A stretch of DNA of 17,306 nucleotides from Cyclobacteriaceae bacterium (GTDB taxonomy: Bacteria; Bacteroidota; Bacteroidia; Cytophagales; Cyclobacteriaceae): positions 1-17,306 of the forward strand of contig JANQST010000309.1 of the NCBI GenBank assembly GCA_028279155.1, given 5' to 3'. Position 1 is the first letter of the stretch, and each line of letters starts with the position of its first letter. A program made the translations under genes and the position numbers. This document shows positions 7,330-15,980 of this stretch, one piece after another. Under the pieces are notes generated by a model that searched no databases, was not told where the DNA came from, and saw only the letters and a list, made by a program, of their open reading frames with translations.

Positions 7330-8601
7330 ATGCAAAGAGACCTTAAAGTATTTGATCTTATTGAAGCCGAAAAGAACAGGCAACTCAACGGGATCGAGTT
7401 AATTGCTTCCGAAAATATTGTTTCTCCCCAGGTACAGGAAGCGGCGGGAAGTGTCCTAACCAACAAGTATGCGGAAGGGCTTCCCGGCAAAAGATATTAT
7501 GGTGGTTGTGAAGTGGTAGATCAAATTGAGGATCTAGCAAGGGAGCGAGCCAAAGAACTTTTTGGAGCTACATGGGTCAATGTACAACCCCATTCCGGTG
7601 CCCAGGCCAATGCTGCAGTTATGCTTGCCCTATTAAATGCAGGCGACGAAATTCTTGGATTTGACCTTTCTCATGGAGGCCACCTGACGCATGGATCTTC
7701 TGTCAATTTCTCAGGTAAGTTGTACAAGCCCAACTTTTATGGGGTTGAAAAAGAAACCGGATTGATTGATTATGATCATCTGGAAAAAGTGGCTCGGGAA
7801 AAGAAGCCAAAAATGATCATATGTGGTGCTTCTGCATATAGCCGTGATTGGGACTATGAAAGATTTAGGGCTATTGCTGATGAGGTCGGGGCAATATTAC
7901 TTGCTGATATCTCACATCCAGCAGGACTAATTGCTCGAGGCCTTTTAAGTGACCCACTTGAATACTGCCATGTAGTTACTACTACTACCCATAAAACTTT
8001 AAGAGGACCTAGGGGCGGAATGGTGCTGGTTCGGGATGATATCGACAACCCTTGGCGGTTAACGACACCAAAAGGAGTTGTCAAAAAATTGAGTGCATTG
8101 CTGGATTCTGCAGTGTTTCCGGGAACGCAAGGCGGTCCTTTGGAACATATTATCGCCGCGAAAGCCATTGCATTTGGAGAAGCCTTATCAGATGACTACA
8201 TGAAGTACGTCATGCAAGTAAAAAAGAACGCAAAAGCGATGGCAGAGGCATTTGTGGCAAAAGGATACGATGTGATTTCCAAAGGGACCGATAATCATTT
8301 GATCTTGATAGATCTGCGATCAAAGGATATCACTGGGAAGGATGCTGAAAATGCACTTGTAAAGGCAGACATCACCGTCAATAAAAACATGGTGCCCTTT
8401 GATGATAAGAGTCCATTTGTTACTTCTGGAATGCGAATGGGAACACCGGCAATAACCACAAGAGGACTTGTTGAGAGTGATATGAGCAAAATGGTTGATA
8501 TCATTGATGCAGTACTTGTGAATAAAGACGATGAAGACAAGGTTGCCGAGTTGAAATCGGAAGTCAACCAGTGGATGAGTGGTTTCCCACTATTTAAATA
8601 A
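7330..8601 (+). CDS. glyA: Serine hydroxymethyltransferase
   Basis: This 423-residue enzyme matches SHMT along its whole length. Near the N-terminus it has NGIELIASENIVSP, then NKYAEGLPGKRYYGGCE and NVQPHSGAQAN. The PLP-lysine motif TTTTHKTLRGPRGG has K222 as the Schiff-base residue, and GTQGGPLEH and TSGMRMGTPAITTRG follow. SHMT converts serine and tetrahydrofolate to glycine and 5,10-methylene-THF, the main source of one-carbon units, in the cytoplasm. The ATG at 7330 gives the expected MQRDLKVFDLI start, with a TAATTTTG box just upstream. tatC begins after only three bases, so glyA and tatC are very probably one transcript. Nothing in the sequence suggests damage or transfer. Confidence 0.97.
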   Translation: MQRDLKVFDLIEAEKNRQLNGIELIASENIVSPQVQEAAGSVLTNKYAEGLPGKRYYGGCEVVDQIEDLARERAKELFGATWVNVQPHSGAQANAAVMLALLNAGDEILGFDLSHGGHLTHGSSVNFSGKLYKPNFYGVEKETGLIDYDHLEKVAREKKPKMIICGASAYSRDWDYERFRAIADEVGAILLADISHPAGLIARGLLSDPLEYCHVVTTTTHKTLRGPRGGMVLVRDDIDNPWRLTTPKGVVKKLSALLDSAVFPGTQGGPLEHIIAAKAIAFGEALSDDYMKYVMQVKKNAKAMAEAFVAKGYDVISKGTDNHLILIDLRSKDITGKDAENALVKADITVNKNMVPFDDKSPFVTSGMRMGTPAITTRGLVESDMSKMVDIIDAVLVNKDDEDKVAELKSEVNQWMSGFPLFK

Positions 8602-8604
8602 GCT

Positions 8605-9414
8605 ATGCCATTAGATCAAATTGGTGACGAACAAGAGATGTCCTTCCTGGATCACCTGGAAGAGTTGCGATGGCATATCATACGTTCGCTGATTGCCATT
8701 ATGGTCTTTAGTGTTGCCGCCTTTGCCGCCAAGGATTTCTTCATCGACACACTCATACTTGGACCCTCACGTACTGATTTCTGGACGTACCGAAAGCTAT
8801 GCGAATTGGCCGCAATGCTTAACACACAGGCCTTGTGCGTGGACAGTCTTCCCTTTGAATTAATCAGTAGAAAACTTGGAGGTCAGTTTATGACCCATAT
8901 TACCGTATCCTTTGCTGCCGGTCTCATTTTGGGCTTTCCTTATTTTTTCTGGGAAATCTGGAGGTTCATCAGACCCGGTCTTTATTTTAAAGAAAGAAAA
9001 GCATCAAGAGGGGCGACCTTCTCTGTAAGCACACTGTTTGCATTGGGGATATTATTCGGATATTTCATTATCGCACCAATATCAATTCGGTTCTTTGCCA
9101 CCTATGAAGTTTCAGCGACTCTTGAAAACCGGTTTGACCTCAACTCTTATGTGAGCTCTGTTACGATGATCGTTTTTGGGAGTGGTCTTCTATTTCAACT
9201 TCCCGTCATCGTATATTTCTTAAGCAAAGCAGGGTTGGTGAGTTCGGGACTTATGAAAAGATATCGAAGACATGCAATTATTGTAATTCTTATCCTTGGG
9301 GCTATGATTACTCCACCTGACCCTTTCAGTCAAATTCTGATCGCATTACCATTAATGCTGCTCTATCAAATGAGCATATTGATTGCAAAAAGAATTGAAA
9401 AACGAAAGACCTAA
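8605..9414 (+). CDS. tatC: Sec-independent (Tat) protein translocase subunit TatC
   Basis: The 269-residue protein carries the TatC hallmark at its cytoplasmic N-terminus (MSFLDHLEELRWHIIRSL, residues 12-29), which contacts twin-arginine signal peptides. Six hydrophobic segments follow, including those around FPYFFWEIWRFIRPGLY, FGYFIIAPISIRFF and MITPPDPFSQ. TatC is the inner-membrane receptor of the twin-arginine pathway that exports folded proteins. Partner tatA/tatB genes are not in the window. The first periplasmic loop is long and contains two cysteines (C66 and C78) that could form a disulfide. I kept the ATG at 8605 over M12 because an acidic N-terminal extension is, as I recall, normal in Bacteroidota. 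The start lies three bases after the glyA stop; rpiB follows after 65 bp. Confidence 0.96.
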   Translation: MPLDQIGDEQEMSFLDHLEELRWHIIRSLIAIMVFSVAAFAAKDFFIDTLILGPSRTDFWTYRKLCELAAMLNTQALCVDSLPFELISRKLGGQFMTHITVSFAAGLILGFPYFFWEIWRFIRPGLYFKERKASRGATFSVSTLFALGILFGYFIIAPISIRFFATYEVSATLENRFDLNSYVSSVTMIVFGSGLLFQLPVIVYFLSKAGLVSSGLMKRYRRHAIIVILILGAMITPPDPFSQILIALPLMLLYQMSILIAKRIEKRKT

Positions 9415-9479
9415 ACTGACGTGATCGGAGTTGGTTATCTTAGAGCTTAATTATTGTCACACTTTAAATACCAATCAAG

Positions 9480-9908
9480 ATGAAAATTGCAATTGGAGGA
9501 GATCATGCTGGCTTTCATTATAAAGAGAGATTGATCGCGCATTTGAAAGAGGGAAACCATGATGTCTCAGACTTTGGCCCCTCCTCAGATGGATCGGTTG
9601 ATTACCCAGATCATGTTCATCCGCTTGCAAATGCAGTTTTTTCAGGAGAAAATGAAATTGGAATTCTCATCTGTGGTAGTGGCAACGGCGTGGCAATGAC
9701 TGCCAACAAGCACGAAGGAATTCGGGCCGCGCTTTGTTGGAATTCTGAGATTTCCTCTTTGGCCCGACAACACAACAATGCAAACATTATCTGTATTCCA
9801 GCCAGGTTTCTGGCGTATGAGTATGCTGAAAGTCTTGTTGATACATTTGTCTCTACCCCATTCGAAGGAGGCAGACATCAGCGAAGGGTAGATAAGATCA
9901 ATTGCTGA
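9480..9908 (+). CDS. rpiB: Ribose-5-phosphate isomerase B
   Basis: This 142-residue protein has the RpiB length and motifs: IGGDHAGF (D8, H9), the catalytic-cysteine loop ILICGSGNG (C65, as in the E. coli type), ARQHNNANI (H98) and the phosphate-binding GGRHQRR end (R132, H133, R136). It interconverts ribose 5-phosphate and ribulose 5-phosphate in the pentose phosphate pathway. Related LacAB/RpiB enzymes can act on other sugar phosphates such as allose 6-phosphate, but no sugar-catabolic genes lie nearby, so a housekeeping role is likely. It may be read through from glyA-tatC or have its own promoter in the 65-bp gap, where I see no clear box. Its last 11 bases overlap the 3' end of the opposing membrane-protein gene. 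Confidence 0.95.
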   Translation: MKIAIGGDHAGFHYKERLIAHLKEGNHDVSDFGPSSDGSVDYPDHVHPLANAVFSGENEIGILICGSGNGVAMTANKHEGIRAALCWNSEISSLARQHNNANIICIPARFLAYEYAESLVDTFVSTPFEGGRHQRRVDKINC

Positions 9909-11271
9909 TCCGAACGTAGTTATTTGATCCTCTTTTTACGTATTGCCCCTCTAAGAGAGGGAATCGAAAAAACAAACTTTCTGTAATCCCAATGTTATCG
10001 ACAATCAATTCTGGTTTTGCTTGATCAATCAGTTTGTAAATTCCTGCAGAGGACTCGTAATAATCCAACCCTTCAAACGCTTGTAAACATATTGGTTTTG
10101 AAAAGCAGGGAGTACCGGCTTCTTTATTGAGGTAGTAACTAAAGTCTTCATCCAAAACCAAGACATTTTCTTCACTGACCTCAATTTCACTAACAATCAA
10201 GGGCTCCAAAAAGCTTGAATAGGAATAAATGTTAAAGCTAATCAGCCCAAAGACAACAATGGCGGACATAATTGCCTTGAAAATCTTTTTCCGCACCAGC
10301 ATAAAATAATGAGTAAGAAAATAAGCCAACAATGGGGTCATGTAAAGAAGCTCAAGGCCTGTTTTCTTATTTGCTAGAAAAAAACATCCAATTCCCCCGA
10401 GAAACATAAACCAGATTACTTGTTGCAAGCGCTGCTGAAAATTGGTAAGCCTTGAAGCTGATATCGCCTTGAAGATTGCTACTACAAAAACACCAATTAA
10501 GAATGCAGAAATTTTAGTAATGTCCCAAACAGATAATAGCTGATCTGCTTCCAATAGCAATCCTTGTTTAAAAAAGAATTCTGTGAAATTGTAGATGTCC
10601 CCTCGCCATAGAAAGTAGACAGCACATAGACCTATAACCAATGTAAACCCAAAGAAGTAAAGCAAAAGTCTGCGGGTTATCGCGGAGGAAAAAACAATCA
10701 GTGAAACAAGGAATACGAAGAAAAAGATTGCCGCAGGCAAATAAATCATTGCAGCAATCCCAACAAAAAGTCCGGAATTCAAAAAAAGCTCATCAGTAAC
10801 CTGGTTGTCTATTCTCCTTAAAACACTACTTAACGCTTTCAGAATAAATGTCATACTCATGAGCTGTGGAGACAATGACATAAAATCAGGAATGCTAAGA
10901 ATAACAATCACATAGAAGAAAGCAGGTAAATAGTTGTTTTCGTCAAAAGCTTTGTTCTTCAGAAGGATGGCATTAAAGAGTGCAGCCTGAAAGATGACCA
11001 CCAATGAGCTGACGGCATGATGAGCAAAGGGACTTCTTCCAAAAACAAAATCTAGAAACTTGTAGATCATAGCAGCCAAAGGCCCTGTATAATCATATGC
11101 TTCCCGATACATTTTGAACCCTTTGTCCAACCATTCTCCTAACAGGAGCCATTTCAATTCCATCACAAATTGACCCTCGATAAAGCTACTCTGAACGATA
11201 CGGACCACTATCAATATCAGGAAGATAAAGACAAGCCTGTAAGGGTCATTTATTCTAAAAAATCGTAGCAA
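9898..11271 (-). CDS. Multi-pass membrane protein resembling GT-C glycosyltransferases, function unknown
   Basis: This 457-residue protein has a short cytoplasmic start (MLRFFRINDPYR), about ten hydrophobic segments between residues 10 and 345, and a final soluble domain of about 100 residues. The first extracytoplasmic loop contains LLLGEWLDKGFKMYREAYDYTGPLAA in pieces (E46, Y55, E57, D60, G63, P64). This recalls the acidic-residue loop after the first helix in GT-C lipid-linked-sugar transferases. The soluble tail (VLVLDEDFSYYL and later PELIVDN, FFRFPLLEGQYV) also resembles their periplasmic domains. I cannot name a family with confidence; DUF6427 is a possibility. If it is a GT-C enzyme it would use a polyprenyl-phosphate sugar donor at the outer face of the inner membrane. 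Its stop lies inside the end of rpiB, and it diverges from rbfA across 91 bp. Confidence 0.85.
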   Translation of the reverse strand: MLRFFRINDPYRLVFIFLILIVVRIVQSSFIEGQFVMELKWLLLGEWLDKGFKMYREAYDYTGPLAAMIYKFLDFVFGRSPFAHHAVSSLVVIFQAALFNAILLKNKAFDENNYLPAFFYVIVILSIPDFMSLSPQLMSMTFILKALSSVLRRIDNQVTDELFLNSGLFVGIAAMIYLPAAIFFFVFLVSLIVFSSAITRRLLLYFFGFTLVIGLCAVYFLWRGDIYNFTEFFFKQGLLLEADQLLSVWDITKISAFLIGVFVVAIFKAISASRLTNFQQRLQQVIWFMFLGGIGCFFLANKKTGLELLYMTPLLAYFLTHYFMLVRKKIFKAIMSAIVVFGLISFNIYSYSSFLEPLIVSEIEVSEENVLVLDEDFSYYLNKEAGTPCFSKPICLQAFEGLDYYESSAGIYKLIDQAKPELIVDNIGITESLFFRFPLLEGQYVKRGSNNYVRISN

Positions 11272-11362
11272 ATTTTTTCTGCGCCTATGGCATGAATTTC
11301 AAAATCGAAATTACCATAAAAGCGTTAAATCATGTTTGTGATTATCTTGGGATATTTGCAAC

Positions 11363-11722
11363 ATGGAGAGCAAGAGACAAACCAAATTTGGAAGACAGCT
11401 TAAGAAAGACCTGGCAGAAGTTTTTCAGCAGGACACGATGCATTTTTTTGGAAATGCTCTTGTCACAATAACGGAAGTAAATGTTTCACCCGATCTGGGG
11501 TTGGCAAGAGTCTACTTGAGTGTGTTCCCAATTAAAGAAGCGGAGAAAGTTTTTCAAAATCTTGAAAGCGTAAAAAGTGAGGTAAGATTAAAACTTGGCA
11601 AGAAAATAGGTTCCCGAGTTCGCATTATTCCTGAATTGGCATTTTTTCATGATGACACAGAGGAAAATGCGTCAAAGATTGATCGTTTGATTAGCGGTCT
11701 TAATATCAAGCCTGAGGAATGA
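11363..11722 (+). CDS. rbfA: 30S ribosome-binding factor A
   Basis: The 119-residue protein matches RbfA in length and pattern. It starts with SKRQTKFGRQLKKDLAEVFQ, followed by a single KH-like domain with VTITEVNVSPDLGLARVYLSV, KLGKKIGSRVRIIPELAFFHDD and a C-terminal helix ending DRLISGLN. RbfA binds the small ribosomal subunit near the 5' end of 16S rRNA and is needed for late maturation and for growth in the cold. The ATG at 11363 lies shortly after a GATATTTG sequence, which is one base off the TAnnTTTG box. Its stop overlaps the next start in ATGA (11719-11722), so the two genes are translationally coupled. Confidence 0.95.
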   Translation: MESKRQTKFGRQLKKDLAEVFQQDTMHFFGNALVTITEVNVSPDLGLARVYLSVFPIKEAEKVFQNLESVKSEVRLKLGKKIGSRVRIIPELAFFHDDTEENASKIDRLISGLNIKPEE

Positions 11723-12945
11723 ACCTTCCCTATTTCATAGCACGCAAGTATTTTTTATCTGGGAAAAAGAAAAATTTCATTAATATCATCTCGATGATTT
11801 CGATGATTGTGGTCGCCTTTGGAACCATGAGTTTGATCATCGCTCTTTCTGTTTTTAATGGGCTCGAAGGATTGTTAAGGTCGCTGTATGGAAATTTTGA
11901 TCCAGCCATAATAGTTACACCTTCGGAAGGCAAATCATTTCAGTTGTCCGAGGATCTCAAAAGCAAAATTGAATCAACTGCTGGTGTTTTATCGCTCACC
12001 GAAATAATTGAGGACAATGTATTGGTAAAATACAAGGAAGCGCAACGTGTGGTACGACTAAAAGGAGTAAGTCATTCATTCGAAGATAACAGTGGGATCA
12101 AAGATGCTGTGGTCTCTGGTGAATTTTCGCTTGTTCGAGATAGCATCCCTTATGCGCTGATTGGAAGAGGTATTCAATACGATCTTTCACTTAATCTCAA
12201 AAATGAGTTTTATACACTCCAGGTCTATTATCCAAAAAATATAGCTCCCGGAGTTATCAACCCTGAACAACTATATAATCTGCAAAACATTTTACCAGGT
12301 GGAATTTTTGCGATTGAAAAATATTATGACGAGAACTTCATTTTCGTCCCACTTGCCTTCGCCAATAAATTATTTAAATACGGAGACAAACGAACTTCTA
12401 TTGAAGTTGAGATCAGTTCTGGTGGCTCGATTGCCGAAACTAAAACCAATTTACAATCCGCGCTGGGGTCAGGATTTGTTGTTCGATCAGGGGAAGAACT
12501 ACATAGCGATCTTTATAAAACATTGAATATCGAAAAACTATTTGTGTATGTAACCTTTGCCTCTATTATTGCCATTGCCTCTGTCAACATCTTTTTCTCA
12601 CTATCCATGTTGGCTATCGAAAAGAAGAAAGATATTGCTGTTTTAATCGCAAATGGTGCCTCCAGCAATCTTATCCAGCGAATATTCCTCTTCGAGGGTG
12701 GAATCATTGCTCTATCCGGAGCAAGCCTAGGTATGGTGCTAGGACTTGCCATCAGCCTACTACAACAAGAATTCGGATTTATAAGCATGGGAATGGATAG
12801 TGCTGTAGTCCCTAGTTATCCTGTCAAGGTGGAGTTACCAGATGTAATTGCGACTGCACTAATTACCATAATTGTTACGATATTAGCTTCTATTCAACCA
12901 GCAAAAAAGGCGAGTAGATCTTTTTCTACTCAGACGCTTCAATAG
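11719..12945 (+). CDS. FtsX-like ABC transporter permease of the LolC/LolE type
   Basis: This 408-residue protein has the LolC/E layout. It has a cytoplasmic start (NLPYFIARKYFLSGKKKNFINIIS), one membrane helix at about residues 22-47, a periplasmic domain of about 220 residues, and three helices near the C-terminus (about 273-297, 318-345 and 375-395). The family motifs ALSVFNGLEG, MLAIEKKKDIAVL and FLFEGGIIAL are clear. LolC/E permeases with the LolD ATPase release lipoproteins from the inner membrane so that LolA can carry them to the outer membrane. No ATPase gene is present here, so lolD must lie elsewhere. Pairing with rbfA through an ATGA overlap indicates co-expression rather than shared function. 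MacB-type substrates cannot be excluded, but the sequence resembles the Lol branch more. Confidence 0.9.
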   Translation: MNLPYFIARKYFLSGKKKNFINIISMISMIVVAFGTMSLIIALSVFNGLEGLLRSLYGNFDPAIIVTPSEGKSFQLSEDLKSKIESTAGVLSLTEIIEDNVLVKYKEAQRVVRLKGVSHSFEDNSGIKDAVVSGEFSLVRDSIPYALIGRGIQYDLSLNLKNEFYTLQVYYPKNIAPGVINPEQLYNLQNILPGGIFAIEKYYDENFIFVPLAFANKLFKYGDKRTSIEVEISSGGSIAETKTNLQSALGSGFVVRSGEELHSDLYKTLNIEKLFVYVTFASIIAIASVNIFFSLSMLAIEKKKDIAVLIANGASSNLIQRIFLFEGGIIALSGASLGMVLGLAISLLQQEFGFISMGMDSAVVPSYPVKVELPDVIATALITIIVTILASIQPAKKASRSFSTQTLQ

Positions 12946-13024
12946 GTAAAAAAATCCTGCTGAAACTGCATCTTCATACTGCATATTTTCATTAGTTTCG
13001 AAGTTTGTCTACGAATTAAAAACT

Positions 13025-15934
13025 TTGAAAGTCTCACCTGAACAACCGTTTGAAATTGTCTACTCACTCTACGAGCATGAGTACCTTGGCTACCTGTTTG
13101 AATCTTTTGCGATACAGCTCAACGAGAAAGGAAACCTGACTTATTCGCATCAGAACATTTCTTCTAAAAATGCGATGGAATTTGGTGCTAAACTCAACGA
13201 TGCTGATTACAAAATGATCAAGCTAATGGACGAGATCCAGCAAGACCATTTGGCCAACTATTTTCAGAAAAAGAAGGTCAAACCTGATCTTTTCTTTCTG
13301 TCCACCTATCACAAAGTAAACGGAGATGAGGCTTTGCAACACGAGATCAACAGCTATGTCGAACGAAGAAGATCTCAAATTCTTCCTCTTTTAAATGGAA
13401 AGAATCTCTATGAAATGGGCAAAGATGGAGAGCCTGCCTGGAAGAAGATCAATATCTCAGAAAACAAAGCATCCATACTCTTTCATTTCAGAAAAAATGA
13501 AGATAACACCCACTATTTCCCTACCATAAAACTCGATGATGAAAAGGTAGAGTTCAGACAAAATGGAAGCTATCTGTTATGTAAGGAACCGGCTTGGATG
13601 GTGGTTAATGATACGCTTTTCACATTCGAAAAGGATGTAAGTGGTGGGAAAATAAAGCCATTCCTTAATAAGAAGTTTATTCTCATCCAGAAGGAAATGG
13701 AAGAGACGTATTATCAAAAGTTCGTTGCTCCACTGATTGCTGAGTTCAATGTATATGCCAAAGGGTTTGAGATTCGAACACAAAAGCCCGAACCTACCCC
13801 AAAGCTAACCCTCAGTGATGTACACATTGCAAAGGCAACCAGTTTGTTTGACGAACAGAAAGAAGTTGATCAGGAGTCTCAAAAAGTGCTCTTTGAACTA
13901 TCATTCAACTACGGAGATTACAACTTCCAGGCAGACAAACTCAACCGTGTAAGTGTCTCAATGGAGAAAAATGAAGGTGAGTATGTATTCCATCGGATCA
14001 GTCGCAACACTGAACTTGAGAAAGACATCATTCAAAAACTTGATCAATCCGGGCTTCCACTAAAGAACTCCAGGCTAACACTTACAAAAACCAAGGCTTT
14101 CGACTGGATCAACAATCAAAAAGAATTGCTCGAAGGATTTGAATTAAATCAGGTCCAGAATGGCAAAAAGTACTTTCTGGGAGAATCAAGCCTTGCGCTC
14201 GAGGTAAATGAAGGAATTGATTGGTTTGATCTGAAAGCGACGATAAAATTTGGTGAATTTGAGATCCCCTTTTCGGTAGTACGGCAACATATTCTCAAGG
14301 AGAAAACGGAGATTAAACTCCCTAATGGTGAATTCGGTGTGATTCCCGAATCCTGGATTATTAGATACAAAGATTTGTTTGCCTTTTCTAACAGCGATGG
14401 TGGAGATGTGAAATTGGATAAGATTCATCTCTCTCTGGTTCGAGAATTGAAGGAAGGCGATCTGGCTAAAGTAACTGTTTCCAGGAAATTGGAACAGCTC
14501 CTTGATTTCGAACAAATTGAAGAATTTGAAACACCTACATCTTTCAAAGGAAAGCTACGGCCCTATCAGCTTGCTGGATATAATTGGTTGCGTTTCCTTG
14601 AAGATTACAATTTCGGAGGGTGTCTGGCGGACGATATGGGGCTCGGTAAAACAATCCAGGCACTTTCACTGTTACAGCACGAAAAGAACATCAACCAAGA
14701 TTCCACTAGCCTTCTAATCATGCCAACCTCACTTCTTTACAATTGGGAAATGGAAGTGAAAAAGTTCACGCCAAAGTTGAAAATATTGAACTATACCGGT
14801 ATAAACCGTACTAAAAAAAGTGAGCTATTCAGCAAGTATGATTTAGTTATTACCAGTTATGGCACCACGCGGATAGATGCCGAAATTTTGAGCGAGTTCT
14901 ACTTTAATTACATCATCCTGGACGAATCACAAGCGATCAAAAATCCGGATTCCCTCATTTCCAAAAAGGTACTTGACCTCAAATCGAGGAGAAAGTTGGT
15001 GCTCACCGGGACACCTATTGAAAACAGCACAATGGATATCTGGTCCCAGATGCGATTCTTGAATCCTGGATTGCTGGGGAATGAAACCTATTTCCGAAAA
15101 GAATATCTACTTCCAATTGAGAAAAAGAAAGACGAAGTAAAAATTCAGAAACTCAATGCATTGATCAAGCCTTTTATTCTACGAAGAGACAAATCCCAGG
15201 TGGCTAAAGATTTGCCGGAAAAAGTAGTTAACATCAGGTACTGTACCATGTCAGAGGATCAGCGTGAAGTGTATGAGGAAGAGAAAAATGCATTTAGGAG
15301 TCGTATCATGGATGTGATCGAAACAGATGGAATTGCACGCTCTCATATAATGCTGTTGCAGGGGTTAAGTCATTTACGCCAAATTGCCAATCACCCAAAA
15401 ATGATCAATCCTGATTATGATGGAGCTTCCGGCAAACTTGAAGAAGTAACCTACATGATTGAAAGCTCTCTATCGAAAGGGCATAAAGTATTGATCTTTA
15501 GTCAATTTGTTAAACACCTAAAAATTGTATCCGAGTATCTCGATCGTCAAGAGTTGAAGTACGCATATTTGGATGGATCAACCAAAGATCGAAAGAGCCA
15601 GGTTGAGCTATTTCAAAACAATGGTGATTTCTCCATCTTCCTCATTTCACTTAAGGCTGGTGGCACGGGCTTGAATCTTACAAAAGCAGATTACGTATTC
15701 TTACTAGACCCCTGGTGGAACCCTGCCGTAGAGGCTCAGGCCATCGACCGGGCACATCGGATTGGTCAGAAAAAAAGTGTCTTTGCATACAAGTATATAA
15801 CCAAGGATACGATAGAGGAAAAGATTTTGAAACTACAGGAACACAAGCAAAAATTGGCCTCAGACTTAATCAACGTGGAAGAGAGCTTCGTAAAAAGTCT
15901 TTCGAAGGTCGATATTCAAAATCTATTTGATTAA
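13025..15934 (+). CDS. SNF2 family DNA helicase/translocase with uncharacterised N-terminal half
   Basis: The 969-residue protein begins with a TTG codon. No ATG lies upstream in frame before the stop at 12947, and the MKVSPEQPFEIVYSLYEHEYLGYLFES start is what I recall for relatives. The C-terminal half is a complete SNF2 motor: LRPYQLAGYNWL (about 512), motif I DDMGLGKT (536-543), motif II DESQ (633-636), motif III LTGTPIEN, a second lobe with KVLIFSQF and GLNLTKADYVF, and motif VI QAIDRAHRIGQ (905-915). Such proteins use ATP to move along double-stranded DNA and remodel bound proteins. In bacteria their partners are mostly unknown, the RNA-polymerase recycler RapA being the best studied. 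Residues 1-500 show no zinc finger or SWIM motif that I can see. The gene lies 79 bp after the permease gene. Confidence 0.93.
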   Translation: MKVSPEQPFEIVYSLYEHEYLGYLFESFAIQLNEKGNLTYSHQNISSKNAMEFGAKLNDADYKMIKLMDEIQQDHLANYFQKKKVKPDLFFLSTYHKVNGDEALQHEINSYVERRRSQILPLLNGKNLYEMGKDGEPAWKKINISENKASILFHFRKNEDNTHYFPTIKLDDEKVEFRQNGSYLLCKEPAWMVVNDTLFTFEKDVSGGKIKPFLNKKFILIQKEMEETYYQKFVAPLIAEFNVYAKGFEIRTQKPEPTPKLTLSDVHIAKATSLFDEQKEVDQESQKVLFELSFNYGDYNFQADKLNRVSVSMEKNEGEYVFHRISRNTELEKDIIQKLDQSGLPLKNSRLTLTKTKAFDWINNQKELLEGFELNQVQNGKKYFLGESSLALEVNEGIDWFDLKATIKFGEFEIPFSVVRQHILKEKTEIKLPNGEFGVIPESWIIRYKDLFAFSNSDGGDVKLDKIHLSLVRELKEGDLAKVTVSRKLEQLLDFEQIEEFETPTSFKGKLRPYQLAGYNWLRFLEDYNFGGCLADDMGLGKTIQALSLLQHEKNINQDSTSLLIMPTSLLYNWEMEVKKFTPKLKILNYTGINRTKKSELFSKYDLVITSYGTTRIDAEILSEFYFNYIILDESQAIKNPDSLISKKVLDLKSRRKLVLTGTPIENSTMDIWSQMRFLNPGLLGNETYFRKEYLLPIEKKKDEVKIQKLNALIKPFILRRDKSQVAKDLPEKVVNIRYCTMSEDQREVYEEEKNAFRSRIMDVIETDGIARSHIMLLQGLSHLRQIANHPKMINPDYDGASGKLEEVTYMIESSLSKGHKVLIFSQFVKHLKIVSEYLDRQELKYAYLDGSTKDRKSQVELFQNNGDFSIFLISLKAGGTGLNLTKADYVFLLDPWWNPAVEAQAIDRAHRIGQKKSVFAYKYITKDTIEEKILKLQEHKQKLASDLINVEESFVKSLSKVDIQNLFD

Positions 15935-15980
15935 ATTTTTGTGTAAGTAATAAGGGTTGGATTAAAATCCTGTTGTTTGA

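Noticed and set aside
9947..9961. Hairpin CCCTCT-aag-AGAGGG just downstream of rpiB
   Set aside because: It lies inside the coding sequence of the minus-strand membrane protein (codons for FPLLEG) and is followed on the plus strand by A-rich, not T-rich, sequence. It is not convincing as a terminator.
12965..12992. Imperfect direct repeat ACTGCATCTTCAT / ACTGCATATTTTCAT upstream of the SNF2 gene
   Set aside because: Only two imperfect copies of about 13-15 bases in an AT-rich gap; it could be chance and shows no link to a known binding site.
15959..15970. Perfect inverted repeat GGATT-AA-AATCC between the SNF2 and protease genes
   Set aside because: The loop would be only two bases, or four with a 4-bp stem, and no run of T follows, so it is a poor terminator. 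A 12-bp palindrome is easily found by chance; operator function is possible but unsupported.
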